Source of the DNA: an uncultured Eubacteriales bacterium
Lineage (GTDB): Bacteria > Bacillota > Clostridia > Oscillospirales > CAG-272
Length of the DNA stretch: 8,792 nt
Direction of reading: 5' to 3'
Assembly: GCA_905187695.1 (NCBI GenBank)
Contig: CAJJIY010000044.1
Span: forward strand, 1-8,792
The position numbers were made by a program, and so were the translations under genes. Shown here in pieces: positions 1-6,786 of this stretch; the first letter of the stretch is position 1, and every line of letters begins with the position of its first letter. The notes under the pieces were generated by a model. The model ran no database searches. It worked only from the letters and a program-made list of their open reading frames with translations, and was not told the DNA's origin.

Positions 1-218
1 CCACCGGCACACCGGTGGCCGCTCCTATGCCCGGCACGGTCATGAAGCTGAATGTCGGCGTGGGCGCCGCCGTTCATCGCGGCGATGTGCTCTGCGTGCT
101 GGAGTCTATGAAAATGGAGAACGATATCTGCGCCCCCGCCGACGGCGTTGTGAGCGCGGTGCTTGTTTCCGCCGGCAGTGCGGTCACGACCGACCAGGTG
201 CTTTTCACGCTGAAATGA
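1..218 (+). CDS. Biotin carrier protein (biotinyl domain) of a decarboxylase or transcarboxylase, 5' truncated by the window
   Basis: The reading frame is open from base 3 and enters from outside the window, so only the C-terminal 71 residues are seen. They form one complete biotinyl/lipoyl-like domain: an Ala/Pro/Gly linker ending in APMPG, then the biotin attachment motif ESMKMEN with the target lysine at bases 111-113, then a beta-strand tail ending in LFTLK. In this family the lysine is biotinylated and the arm carries carboxyl groups between a carboxyltransferase and a second active site. The GTG at 15 could serve as a start but lies in the linker, so the true start is upstream. The next gene begins 10 bases on and its ribosome site overlaps this stop codon. 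Together with the biotin-less alpha subunit at 1423, this makes it the free carrier of a sodium-pump decarboxylase (GcdC/MmdC type) or a transcarboxylase 1.3S-like subunit. The domain is certain; the exact enzyme is inferred. Confidence 0.93.
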   Translation, partial: TGTPVAAPMPGTVMKLNVGVGAAVHRGDVLCVLESMKMENDICAPADGVVSAVLVSAGSAVTTDQVLFTLK

Positions 219-228
219 GGGCGCCTTT

Positions 229-1407
229 ATGAGGGAAAGTATTCTGAATTTTCTGCAGAGCACCGGCGTTTATCGGCTCTTTGCGGGCGTATGGTGGAAA
301 TATCTCATCATGTACGCCATTGTGGGCGTGCTGGTGTATCTGGCCATCCGGAAGGGCTATGAACCGCTCCTGCTTTTGCCGATCGCCATCGGAATGTTCC
401 TGACCAATATGCCCGGCGCGAATCTTTTTCACCCGGAAATGTTCATCGGCGCGGGTGAGGTCGATTATCTCACGGTCTTCCGGAACGGCGGCCTTATCGA
501 CATGATGTATCTGGGCGTAAAGCTCGGCATTTATCCCTGTCTTATCTTCATCGGCATCGGCGCGATGACCGATTTTTCTCCCCTTATCGCCAATCCGAAA
601 AGCCTGCTCATCGGGGCGGGCGCTCAACTGGGCGTTTTTGCCGCCTTTTCCTTCGCGCTCCTTTCGGGCGTTTTCACGCCGCAGGAGTGCGCCGCCATCG
701 GCATCATCGGCGGCGCGGACGGTCCCACCGCCGTGCTGATCACCAAGATTCTCGCGCCCGGACTGCTTGGCGCCATCGCAATCGCGGCCTACAGTTACAT
801 GGCGCTCATCCCCATCATTCAGCCGCCCTTCATGCGGCTGCTGACCACCAAAAAAGAGCGTGCCATCCGCATGAAATCGCTCCGGCAGGTCAGCAAAATC
901 GAAAAGATCTGCTTTCCGATCCTGGTCACGCTGGTGGTCTTTCTCATCGTCCCGGACGCAGTGACGCTGGTGGGTTGCCTCATGTTCGGCAATCTTCTGA
1001 ACGTCAGCGGCGTGACCGACCGCCTTTCCAAGACCGCCCAGAACGGCATGATCAATGTCATCACCATTCTGCTGGGACTTTCGGTCGGCGCGACTGCCAC
1101 GGCCGAAAACTTTCTCTCGGCTAAAACGCTGCTCATCATCGCCTGCGGGCTTGCCGCGTTTGTCATTTCCACCATCGGCGGGTTGCTGACGGCCAAATTG
1201 ATGTGCTTTGTCACGCACGGGAAGATCAATCCGCTCATCGGCTCTGCCGGGGTCTCGGCCGTGCCGATGGCCGCGCGCGTGGCGCAAAAGGAGGGCCAAC
1301 GGGAGGACCCCACCAACTATCTTCTGATGCACGCCATGGGCCCGAATGTGGCGGGCGTGATCGGCTCTGCCGTGGCGGCGGGCATCTTCCTTTCTTTCAA
1401 TTTCTGA
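229..1407 (+). CDS. oadB: Sodium-translocating decarboxylase beta subunit (OadB/GcdB/MmdB family)
   Basis: This 392-residue integral membrane protein decarboxylates carboxybiotin on the carrier and couples this to Na+ export across the cytoplasmic membrane. Length and hydrophobic profile fit the family. The Na+/carboxybiotin residues known from Klebsiella OadB are all present with matching spacing. D164 lies in IIGGADGPTA and Y190 in AAYSYMALIP. N334, G338, S343 and R350 lie in NPLIGSAGVSAVPMAARV, corresponding to D203, Y229, N373, G377, S382 and R389 of the Klebsiella protein. A second family signature, HAMGPNVAGVIGSA, is near the C-terminus. The N-terminal LQSTGVYRL segment is also typical. 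The ATG at 229 follows a TGAGGG ribosome site (216-221) by 7 bases. The beta subunit is shared by oxaloacetate, malonyl-, methylmalonyl- and glutaconyl-CoA decarboxylases, so it does not by itself set the substrate. No gamma/delta anchor subunit is in the window; it may lie upstream. Confidence 0.96.
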   Translation: MRESILNFLQSTGVYRLFAGVWWKYLIMYAIVGVLVYLAIRKGYEPLLLLPIAIGMFLTNMPGANLFHPEMFIGAGEVDYLTVFRNGGLIDMMYLGVKLGIYPCLIFIGIGAMTDFSPLIANPKSLLIGAGAQLGVFAAFSFALLSGVFTPQECAAIGIIGGADGPTAVLITKILAPGLLGAIAIAAYSYMALIPIIQPPFMRLLTTKKERAIRMKSLRQVSKIEKICFPILVTLVVFLIVPDAVTLVGCLMFGNLLNVSGVTDRLSKTAQNGMINVITILLGLSVGATATAENFLSAKTLLIIACGLAAFVISTIGGLLTAKLMCFVTHGKINPLIGSAGVSAVPMAARVAQKEGQREDPTNYLLMHAMGPNVAGVIGSAVAAGIFLSFNF

Positions 1408-1409
1408 GC

Positions 1410-1415
1410 GAGGTG
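1410..1415 (+). promoter_or_regulatory. Ribosome binding site that decides the alpha-subunit start
   Basis: GAGGTG lies just after the beta-subunit stop. It is only 1 base from the in-frame ATG at 1417 but 7 bases from the ATG at 1423, a normal spacing. This supports translation from 1423, giving a protein that begins MAKVKITETVLRD, which is also the usual N-terminus in the family. Confidence 0.7.
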
Positions 1416-1422
1416 AATGAAT

Positions 1423-2817
1423 ATGGCAAAAGTTAAGATCACCGAGACCGTGCTGCGGGACGCGCATCAGTCGCTCCTGGCCACCCGCATGAGAACCGAG
1501 GAAATGCTGCCGATTCTCCCCAAAATGGACGAAATCGGCTATCATTCTCTGGAGGTCTGGGGCGGCGCCACCTTTGATGCCTGCCTGCGCTTCCTGCATG
1601 AGGATCCGTGGGAGCGCCTTAAAAAGATCCGCGCGGCCGCGCCCAAAACGCCGCTCCAGATGCTTTTCCGCGGGCAGAATATTCTGGGATACCGCCACTA
1701 TCCGGATGATGTGGTCTCCTATTTCGTAGAGCGGTCCATTGCCAACGGCATCAACATCCTGCGCATTTTCGACGCGCTCAACGACCCGCGCAACCTGAAA
1801 ACCGCCATTGACGCCGCGCGGCGCGAGGGCGGTCATGTGCAGGCGGCCATCTCCTATACCACCGGCGCGGCTTTCACGCTGGATTATTACAAAAAATACG
1901 CCAAAACGCTGGAGGAAATGGGCGCGGATTCCATCTGCGTCAAGGATATGGCGGGGCTTCTCCGTCCCTTTGAGGCCTATGACCTTATCAAGGCGCTCAA
2001 AGAAACCGTTCATGTGCCGATCCAACTTCACACCCACAGCACCGCGGGGCTGGCTTCCATGACGCTCCTGAAAGCGATCGAGGCCGGCGTGGATGTGGTG
2101 GATACCGCGCTCTCTCCGCTCTCGCAGGGAACTTCTCAGCCCCCCACAGAGAGCCTGGTGGCGGCGCTTTCCGGCACGCCTTTTGATACAGGCCTGGATC
2201 CGGCCAAACTGGATGAGCTTACCCGGTATTTCGATCCGCTCCGCGAAAAATATCTGAGGGAAGGCCTGCTCGATCCCAAAGCGCTGAAAGTCGATGCCAA
2301 GGCGCTCCTTTACCAGGTGCCCGGCGGGATGCTTTCCAACCTCATGAGCCAGCTGAAGGAGGCCGGAAAGTCCGAGCTGCTTGCCAAAGTGCTTTTGGAA
2401 GTGCCGCGGGTGCGCGCCGATGTCGGCAATCCGCCGCTGGTCACGCCCTCCTCGCAGATCGTGGGCACGCAGGCCGTGCTCAATGTGTTGGCAGGGGAGC
2501 GCTATAAGATGGTCAGCAAGGAATTCAAGGGCCTTGTGAGGGGAGAATACGGCCGCACGCCCACGCCCATTGACCCCGCCTTTACAAAAAAGATCATCGG
2601 GGACGAAGCGCCCGTCACCTGTCGCCCGGCCGATCTCCTTTCTCCCGAACTGCCCGCGCTCCGGGAAAAACTGGCCGGTTATACCGAAAAAGAAGAGGAT
2701 GTGCTTTCCTTTGCCCTTTTCCCGCAGGTGGCCATGAAATTCTTTGAGGAACGCAAGGAAAAAAAGTACGGTCTTGACGCAAATGCCGACCCTCAAAAGG
2801 CCGTGCACAGCGTCTGA
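1423..2817 (+). CDS. oadA: Pyruvate/oxaloacetate carboxyltransferase, decarboxylase alpha subunit lacking a biotin domain
   Basis: This 464-residue cytoplasmic enzyme belongs to the OadA/PycB/transcarboxylase-5S family. It moves the carboxyl group between oxaloacetate/pyruvate and carrier-bound biotin. A TIM-barrel domain of the HMGL-like type fills about residues 1-265. Its metal site is complete: D13 in ETVLRDAHQS, K174 in CVKDMAG (the carbamylated lysine of the family) and H203/H205 in LHTHSTAG. These align with D17, K178, H207 and H209 of Klebsiella OadA. The conserved carboxyltransferase C-domain follows, with YQVPGGMLSNL (297-307) and NPPLVTPSSQIVGTQ (336-350). The protein then ends without the proline/alanine linker and biotinyl domain that classic OadA of about 590 residues carries, so the separate carrier at the window start must supply biotin. 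It is the last gene of the operon, before a terminator. The substrate pair is inferred from the family; it could be the 5S half of a transcarboxylase instead of a dedicated decarboxylase. Confidence 0.94.
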   Translation: MAKVKITETVLRDAHQSLLATRMRTEEMLPILPKMDEIGYHSLEVWGGATFDACLRFLHEDPWERLKKIRAAAPKTPLQMLFRGQNILGYRHYPDDVVSYFVERSIANGINILRIFDALNDPRNLKTAIDAARREGGHVQAAISYTTGAAFTLDYYKKYAKTLEEMGADSICVKDMAGLLRPFEAYDLIKALKETVHVPIQLHTHSTAGLASMTLLKAIEAGVDVVDTALSPLSQGTSQPPTESLVAALSGTPFDTGLDPAKLDELTRYFDPLREKYLREGLLDPKALKVDAKALLYQVPGGMLSNLMSQLKEAGKSELLAKVLLEVPRVRADVGNPPLVTPSSQIVGTQAVLNVLAGERYKMVSKEFKGLVRGEYGRTPTPIDPAFTKKIIGDEAPVTCRPADLLSPELPALREKLAGYTEKEEDVLSFALFPQVAMKFFEERKEKKYGLDANADPQKAVHSV

Positions 2818-2821
2818 TCCT

Positions 2822-2864
2822 CCGCAAAAAAGGGACACCCGCGGCGGGTGGCCCTTTTTTGCGG
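2822..2864 (+). terminator. Rho-independent terminator after the decarboxylase operon
   Basis: Two 21-base arms (2822-2842 and 2844-2864) are complementary except for one A/G mismatch, around a GC-rich apex (CCCGCGGCGGG). The left arm carries A6 and the right arm T6, so the structure is nearly symmetric and could act on either strand. It starts 5 bases after the alpha-subunit stop. Confidence 0.9.
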
Positions 2865-2871
2865 TTGCCTC

Positions 2872-2900
2872 TTGCAAAATCGCACTTTATGTTGTATAAT
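2872..2900 (+). promoter_or_regulatory. Sigma-70/SigA-type promoter of the MATE exporter gene
   Basis: TTGCAA (2872-2877) and a perfect TATAAT (2895-2900) are separated by exactly 17 bases. Transcription would start near 2907, giving a leader of about 24 bases before the ATG at 2931. The -35 box begins 8 bases after the terminator arm. No obvious operator or riboswitch fits in so short a leader. Confidence 0.85.
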
Positions 2901-2930
2901 GGTAAAACTGACTTCAAAATCCGAGGGTTT

Positions 2931-4343
2931 ATGAAAAATACCGAGTCCGCTTTCAACTTTAAGGCGTTTATCCGGGCGGTGGCTGTCATTGCCGTGCCGG
3001 TCGCGCTGCAAAATCTGCTCACCACCACTGGCAGTATGGTCGATACCATGATGGTCGCGCCGTTGGGAGAGACCACGGTGGGGGCGCTGGGGCTGTGCGC
3101 CCAGTTTTCCTCCCTGATGTTTTCCTGTTATTGGGGCTTTGTCGGGGGCGGTATGCTCTTTTTCGCGCAGTACTACGGCGCAAAAGACGAGGACGGCGTT
3201 TGCCGCGCTTACGGCATCACTTTCTCTTTCATGATGACGGTGGCCGCAATCTTCATGGTACTGGGGCGCTTTTTCCCGCAACAGGTGATGAGCGTCTACA
3301 CCGACAAGGCGCACATTGCCGCCATCGGCGTGGCGTATCTGCGGGTGGTGGCCTTTGCCTATCCGCTTCAGATCTTTTCGGTCTGTATGTGCGCCCTTCT
3401 TCGCTCCACCGAACGGGTGCGGATCCCCATGTTCGGGGCGTTTGCCTCGGTCGGCACGAACGTCCTGCTCAACTGGATGTTTATCTACGGCAAGCTGGGT
3501 CTGCCCGCAATGGGGGTTAAGGGCGCGGCGCTGGCCACCGTGTGCGCCGCCATTGTCAATGTGCTGGTCATTTGGCTGTTGGCGCTCGGCACGGGCTACC
3601 GTTATCTTTTCCGCTTCCGGTCGCATTTCCGTTTCACGGGCGCTTTCCTCCGGGAATATCTTTACAAGTGCTTTCCCATTCTCTGCAACGAACTGCTCAT
3701 CGGCGTCGGCTTTACGGTGCTCAACATCGTGTTGGGGCGGCAGCAGGAAGAAGCCATTGCCGCCATTGCGGTTTTCCGCACGATGGAGGGGCTTGTCATC
3801 TCCTTTTTCGCCGGGTTTTCCAACGCCGCCTCGGTGCTGATCGGCAACCGCGTGGGGGCGGGCGACCTGCGCGGCGCCTACGAATATGCCAAGCGCCTCA
3901 TTTTGCTGTGCGGCGGATGCGTGGCCCTTGTCTGCGCAACGCTTTTTGCGTTTCATCGCCCGTTGCTTCGTCTGATGAGTCTGTCGGGCGAGTCGCTCCG
4001 CCTGGGCACGATCTTTCTTTCCATCTACTGCGTGGCCGCCGTGATCCGGATGAGCAACTGGGCGCAGAACGATACTTTCCGCGCGGCCGGGGACGCCCGC
4101 ACCGGCACGGTGCTGGAGATCTCTTTCATGTATGCCGTGGTGTTGCCGGCCGTGTGCCTGACGGGATTGGTTTTCCGTGCGCCGGTGGCGCTGGTTTTTT
4201 TGTGCTGCTATATTGACGAACCCATCCGCTTTATTCTCATGCAACGGCATCTTTATTCGGGAAAATGGATTCGTCCGGTCACACAGGCGGGCAAAAAGGC
4301 CCTGCCCGGATTTCTTGAGGAGCTGAAAAAAGGGAAGCGATAA
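2931..4343 (+). CDS. MATE-family efflux transporter
   Basis: This 470-residue polytopic membrane protein of the multidrug and toxic compound extrusion family would be a Na+- or H+-coupled exporter in the cytoplasmic membrane. Family signatures include the N-terminal VPVALQNLLTTTGSMVDTMMV (22-42), the end of the first bundle LNWMFIYGKLGLPAMGVKGA (180-199), and FRAAGDARTG (383-392) in the second bundle. The hydrophobic pattern fits the usual 12 helices, and the length is normal. The frame is open upstream to a TTG at 2859, but that codon lies inside the terminator arm and upstream of the promoter. The ATG at 2931, just after GAGGG (2923-2927) and about 24 bases past the expected transcription start, is therefore chosen; the 3-base spacer is short. 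The gene has its own promoter and terminator and is a single-gene unit. The substrate cannot be read from the sequence. Confidence 0.94.
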   Translation: MKNTESAFNFKAFIRAVAVIAVPVALQNLLTTTGSMVDTMMVAPLGETTVGALGLCAQFSSLMFSCYWGFVGGGMLFFAQYYGAKDEDGVCRAYGITFSFMMTVAAIFMVLGRFFPQQVMSVYTDKAHIAAIGVAYLRVVAFAYPLQIFSVCMCALLRSTERVRIPMFGAFASVGTNVLLNWMFIYGKLGLPAMGVKGAALATVCAAIVNVLVIWLLALGTGYRYLFRFRSHFRFTGAFLREYLYKCFPILCNELLIGVGFTVLNIVLGRQQEEAIAAIAVFRTMEGLVISFFAGFSNAASVLIGNRVGAGDLRGAYEYAKRLILLCGGCVALVCATLFAFHRPLLRLMSLSGESLRLGTIFLSIYCVAAVIRMSNWAQNDTFRAAGDARTGTVLEISFMYAVVLPAVCLTGLVFRAPVALVFLCCYIDEPIRFILMQRHLYSGKWIRPVTQAGKKALPGFLEELKKGKR

Positions 4344-4384
4344 AAAAGAAGAACCGCGCACAGCGCGGTTCTTCTTTTTTATCG
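4338..4384. terminator. Bidirectional terminator between convergent units
   Basis: A perfect 22-bp stem (4338-4359 with 4363-4384) closes on a 3-base ACA loop. The left arm contains A6 and the right arm T6, so RNA of either strand has a GC-rich apex followed by a U run. It contains the TAA stop of the MATE gene (4341-4343) and lies 65 bases beyond the stop of the minus-strand operon, so it can serve both converging units. Confidence 0.92.
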
Positions 4385-4449
4385 GGGCGTCGCTTTCCCA
4401 CAGAGCCTTCCCGAAGTCCGGAAAAGCCCGCGCCCGGGCGCCCCGCCCT

Positions 4450-4881
4450 TTACAGTTTTTTGAGATCCTCTTCTAAAATCAGGTGATATCCGGCCGCCGT
4501 CAGCACGGCTTCGGCCGCCTTGTTGTCCGGCACGCGCAGGACCACATAGGCATGGCGCGCCGTGCGCGCGAGGAAGGCATAAAGGTATTCCACATCCACG
4601 CCCGCTGCCGAGAGGGTCTGCAGCGCCAGCGCCAGTTTTCCGGGCTCGTCGCCGATCTTCACGCCCAGCACCTCGGTGATCCGCACCAGATAGTCGTTTT
4701 CAAGGAGAATCTTTTCGGCTTTTTTTGTGTCGCTGACGATAAGGCGCAGAATACCGAAATCGCGGGTGTCTGCAATCGAGAGCGCGCGCAGGTCAATGTG
4801 CCGCTCGGCCAGAAGCGCGGTCACATCCGAGAGGGTCCCTCTCCGGTTTCCGACAAAAACAGTCAGTTGTTCAATACTCAT
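4450..4881 (-). CDS. Tandem ACT-domain protein, probable amino-acid sensor
   Basis: This 143-residue protein consists of two ACT domains and nothing else, at about residues 4-70 and 72-143. The first has the ligand-loop pattern NRRGTLSDVTALLAER (12-27) and the second DEPGKLALALQTLSAAGVDV (78-97). Each is followed by strand-helix-strand segments ending in GILRLIVSD and AYVVLRVPD. ACT pairs usually bind amino acids at dimer interfaces and modulate enzymes or transcription. There is no catalytic or DNA-binding domain, so it would act on a partner protein. It is the last gene of the operon, 12 bases after the phenylacetate-CoA ligase gene, with a good AAAGGAG site (4894-4888) 6 bases before the ATG. 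The location suggests it tunes aromatic amino acid use, with an aromatic or branched amino acid as ligand; that is inference from context. Confidence 0.9.
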   Translation of the reverse strand: MSIEQLTVFVGNRRGTLSDVTALLAERHIDLRALSIADTRDFGILRLIVSDTKKAEKILLENDYLVRITEVLGVKIGDEPGKLALALQTLSAAGVDVEYLYAFLARTARHAYVVLRVPDNKAAEAVLTAAGYHLILEEDLKKL

Positions 4882-4893
4882 GGGGTGCTCCTT

Positions 4894-6204
4894 TCAGTCG
4901 TGCAGTTTGCGTTTGTCCACCACGCGCACGGCTTTGCCCTCGCTCCGGGCAATCGTGCCGGGGGGTACCAGATGAACCGTGGGGCCGATGCCCAGCATGG
5001 TGCGGATTGCGCCGGAGAGCGCCTTTTCCCGCGCCGTCACGCCGCTGACCGTGTCCGAGAACTGTTCGGCAGACAGTTCCACGTAAACGTCCAATGTGTC
5101 GCTGTTTTTCTCGCGATCCACCAAAATCTGATAGTTGGGCGCGTAGCCTTCGTTGAGCAGCACGGTTTCAATCTGGCTGGGGAAGACGTTCACGCCCCGG
5201 ATGATGAGCATATCGTCGCTTCGACCCATCGGCTTGGCCATGCGGATAAAGGTGCGTCCACATTCGCAGGGGGTTTCATTCAGCACGCAGATATCCCGCG
5301 TGCGATAGCGAAGAAGCGGGAAGGCCTCTTTGTCCAGAGAGGTAAAGACCAGTTCGCCTTTTTCTCCCATGGGGAGCGGCTCGCCGCTCTCGGGGTCGAT
5401 GATCTCGGCAATGAAATGATCCTCGTTGATGTGCATCCCGGCCTGTTCCCGACACTCAAAGGCCACGCCGGGGCCGGAGAGCTCGGTAAGACCGTAAATG
5501 TCAAAGGCGCGGATGCCCAGCAACTTTTCAATATCGCGGCGCATTTCCTGCGTCCAGGGCTCCGCCCCGAAAATGCCGGCTTTCAGCGTGTTTTCTTCGG
5601 GCTTCACGCCCTTTTCGTGCAATGCCTCACCCAGATAGGCCGCGTAAGAGGGTGTGCAGCAAAGGATCGTGCTCCCCAGATCCTCCATGAACTGGAGCTG
5701 GCGGTCGGTGTTTCCGCTGGACATAGGCAGGGTGAGACAGCCCACCTTGGCCGCGCCTCCGTGCAGTCCGAAGCCGCCGGTGAAGAGCCCGTAGCCATAG
5801 GCCACCTGCACCACATCTTCCGGCGTGCCGCCCGCCGCCACGATGGCGCGCGCACAGCAATCATCCCAGAGGTCGATGTCCTTTTGCGTGTAGTAGGCAA
5901 TCACCCGCCGTCCCGTTGTGCCGGAGGTCGAGTGAATCCGCACGCATTCGCTCTTCGGCACGGCGCGCATGCCGTCCGGATAGGTTTCACGCAGGTCGCT
6001 TTTGCTCAGAAAAGGCAGTTTGTGCAGGTCCTTGATGCCGTGAATGTCCCCCGGCATCAGACCTTTTTGCTCCATGAGTGCGCGGTAGTAGGGCACATGC
6101 TCGTAGACGTGGCGCACCTGCCGCACCAGTTTTTCGGATTGCAACGCGCGGATTTGCTCGCGCGGCATGGTCTCGGCTTCTTTTTGAAAATATTTTTCTT
6201 CCAT
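4894..6204 (-). CDS. paaK: Phenylacetate-CoA ligase (PaaK-type, adenylate-forming)
   Basis: This 436-residue cytoplasmic adenylate-forming enzyme joins arylacetic acids such as phenylacetate to CoA using ATP, or runs in reverse. Motifs in order are the ATP loop STSGTTG (92-98), FGAEPW (212-217), FDIYGLTE (234-241), RYRTRD (299-304), GRSDDMLIIRGVN (327-339) and a C-terminal SEGKAVRV with the likely catalytic lysine K424. C251, H258, C313 and C315 (the last two in TPCECGRT) look like a metal site. The length is standard for the family. The ATG at 6204 follows AGAGGA (6214-6209), and the N-terminal KEAETMPREQIRALQ is typical, so the start is secure. It begins 9 bases after iorB stops. Next to IorAB the likely substrates are phenylacetate, indoleacetate or 4-hydroxyphenylacetate. 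There is no aerobic paa ring-cleavage gene in view, which fits an anaerobic role. Related coenzyme F390 synthetases share the fold but are less likely here. Confidence 0.93.
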   Translation of the reverse strand: MEEKYFQKEAETMPREQIRALQSEKLVRQVRHVYEHVPYYRALMEQKGLMPGDIHGIKDLHKLPFLSKSDLRETYPDGMRAVPKSECVRIHSTSGTTGRRVIAYYTQKDIDLWDDCCARAIVAAGGTPEDVVQVAYGYGLFTGGFGLHGGAAKVGCLTLPMSSGNTDRQLQFMEDLGSTILCCTPSYAAYLGEALHEKGVKPEENTLKAGIFGAEPWTQEMRRDIEKLLGIRAFDIYGLTELSGPGVAFECREQAGMHINEDHFIAEIIDPESGEPLPMGEKGELVFTSLDKEAFPLLRYRTRDICVLNETPCECGRTFIRMAKPMGRSDDMLIIRGVNVFPSQIETVLLNEGYAPNYQILVDREKNSDTLDVYVELSAEQFSDTVSGVTAREKALSGAIRTMLGIGPTVHLVPPGTIARSEGKAVRVVDKRKLHD

Positions 6205-6213
6205 TTTGTCCTC

Positions 6214-6786
6214 TCAGTCCTCAAGCCCCAGTGCAAAGGCTTTCTGATTCATGGCCACAAACTGCGGCTTGACGCCTGTGGCAATGGCCTCTTCCCATTT
6301 TTCCCGTTCAATCGGGAGATATTTTGACAGCCGGGCCAGGAGAACGGTGTTCACGGCCTTCGCGCTGCCCGCCTGTTCGGCCAGCGAGAGGGCGTCTACT
6401 TTCTCCACGCAGACCCCTTGCTTTTCCAGATCCTCCAGAATGTCTGCCGGATAGTCGGTTGCCCCGGTCAGCACCGGCATGGGGTCGATCTCCTGGGTAT
6501 TGACGATGATCCGCCCGCCTTTTTTCAGGCAGTCGGCATAGCGCGCTGCTTCCAGCTTTTCAAAGGAGACGATAAAATCGGCCTCTCCCCTTGTGACGAT
6601 GGGGGAATACACCTTCTCCCCGAAGCGCACATAAGTGACCACGCTGCCGCCGCGCTGGCTCATGCCGTGTACCTCGGAGACCTTGACGTCATAGCCCTTT
6701 TCAAGGAGCAGCCGTCCCAGCAGTTTGGAAGCCAGCAGGCTTCCCTGGCCGCCCACGCCCACAATCATCAGACTGACGGTTTTCAT
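6214..6786 (-). CDS. iorB: Indolepyruvate:ferredoxin oxidoreductase beta subunit
   Basis: This 190-residue gamma-type subunit of the 2-oxoacid:ferredoxin oxidoreductase family partners with IorA. It carries the nucleotide/CoA-binding-like GVGGQGSLLASKLLG (10-24) and the family motif EVHGMSQRGGSVVTYVR (38-54), then a conserved helical C-terminus. The frame is open further upstream to 6852, but the chosen ATG at 6786 gives the normal N-terminus MKTVSLMIVGVGGQG. Its ATG overlaps the TGA of iorA by 4 bases (ATGA), the usual layout for translationally coupled subunits. The ribosome site is the GGAG-type run just upstream within iorA. With IorA it oxidises aryl pyruvates to arylacetyl-CoA, CO2 and reduced ferredoxin. 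The assignment is firm; substrate range within aryl pyruvates is inferred. Confidence 0.95.
   Translation of the reverse strand: MKTVSLMIVGVGGQGSLLASKLLGRLLLEKGYDVKVSEVHGMSQRGGSVVTYVRFGEKVYSPIVTRGEADFIVSFEKLEAARYADCLKKGGRIIVNTQEIDPMPVLTGATDYPADILEDLEKQGVCVEKVDALSLAEQAGSAKAVNTVLLARLSKYLPIEREKWEEAIATGVKPQFVAMNQKAFALGLED

Noticed and set aside
1..18. Inverted repeat CCACCGG-CACA-CCGGTGG at the left edge
   Set aside because: It lies inside the Gly/Thr/Pro linker codons of the biotin carrier, and a 7-bp GC repeat is expected by chance in such sequence.
1417..1422. ATG at 1417 as the start of the alpha subunit
   Set aside because: It is only 1 base from the Shine-Dalgarno sequence; the ATG at 1423 has normal spacing.
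205..2877. 890-codon open frame on the minus strand, antisense to the decarboxylase beta and alpha genes
   Set aside because: The plus-strand genes carry full family motifs. The antisense translation is rich in His, Arg and Gly with no domain, as expected when GC-rich genes avoid codons that make stops on the other strand.
2859..2930. Upstream TTG start for the MATE protein
   Set aside because: It lies in the terminator arm and upstream of the promoter, so it would not be in the mRNA. The ATG at 2931 fits the family N-terminus.
2793..4361. 522-codon open frame antisense to the MATE gene
   Set aside because: The product is low-complexity and charged. It is a mirror of a membrane protein gene and crosses both terminators.
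4385..4449. Short non-coding gap with a GCGCCCGGGCGC palindrome (4430-4441)
   Set aside because: It is not followed by a T tract on either strand and is close to the ACT gene stop. It may add to 3' structure, but I see no supported function.
4483..6327. 614-codon plus-strand frame opposite the ACT and phenylacetate-CoA ligase genes
   Set aside because: No recognisable motif, and it spans several well-supported minus-strand genes with their ribosome sites.
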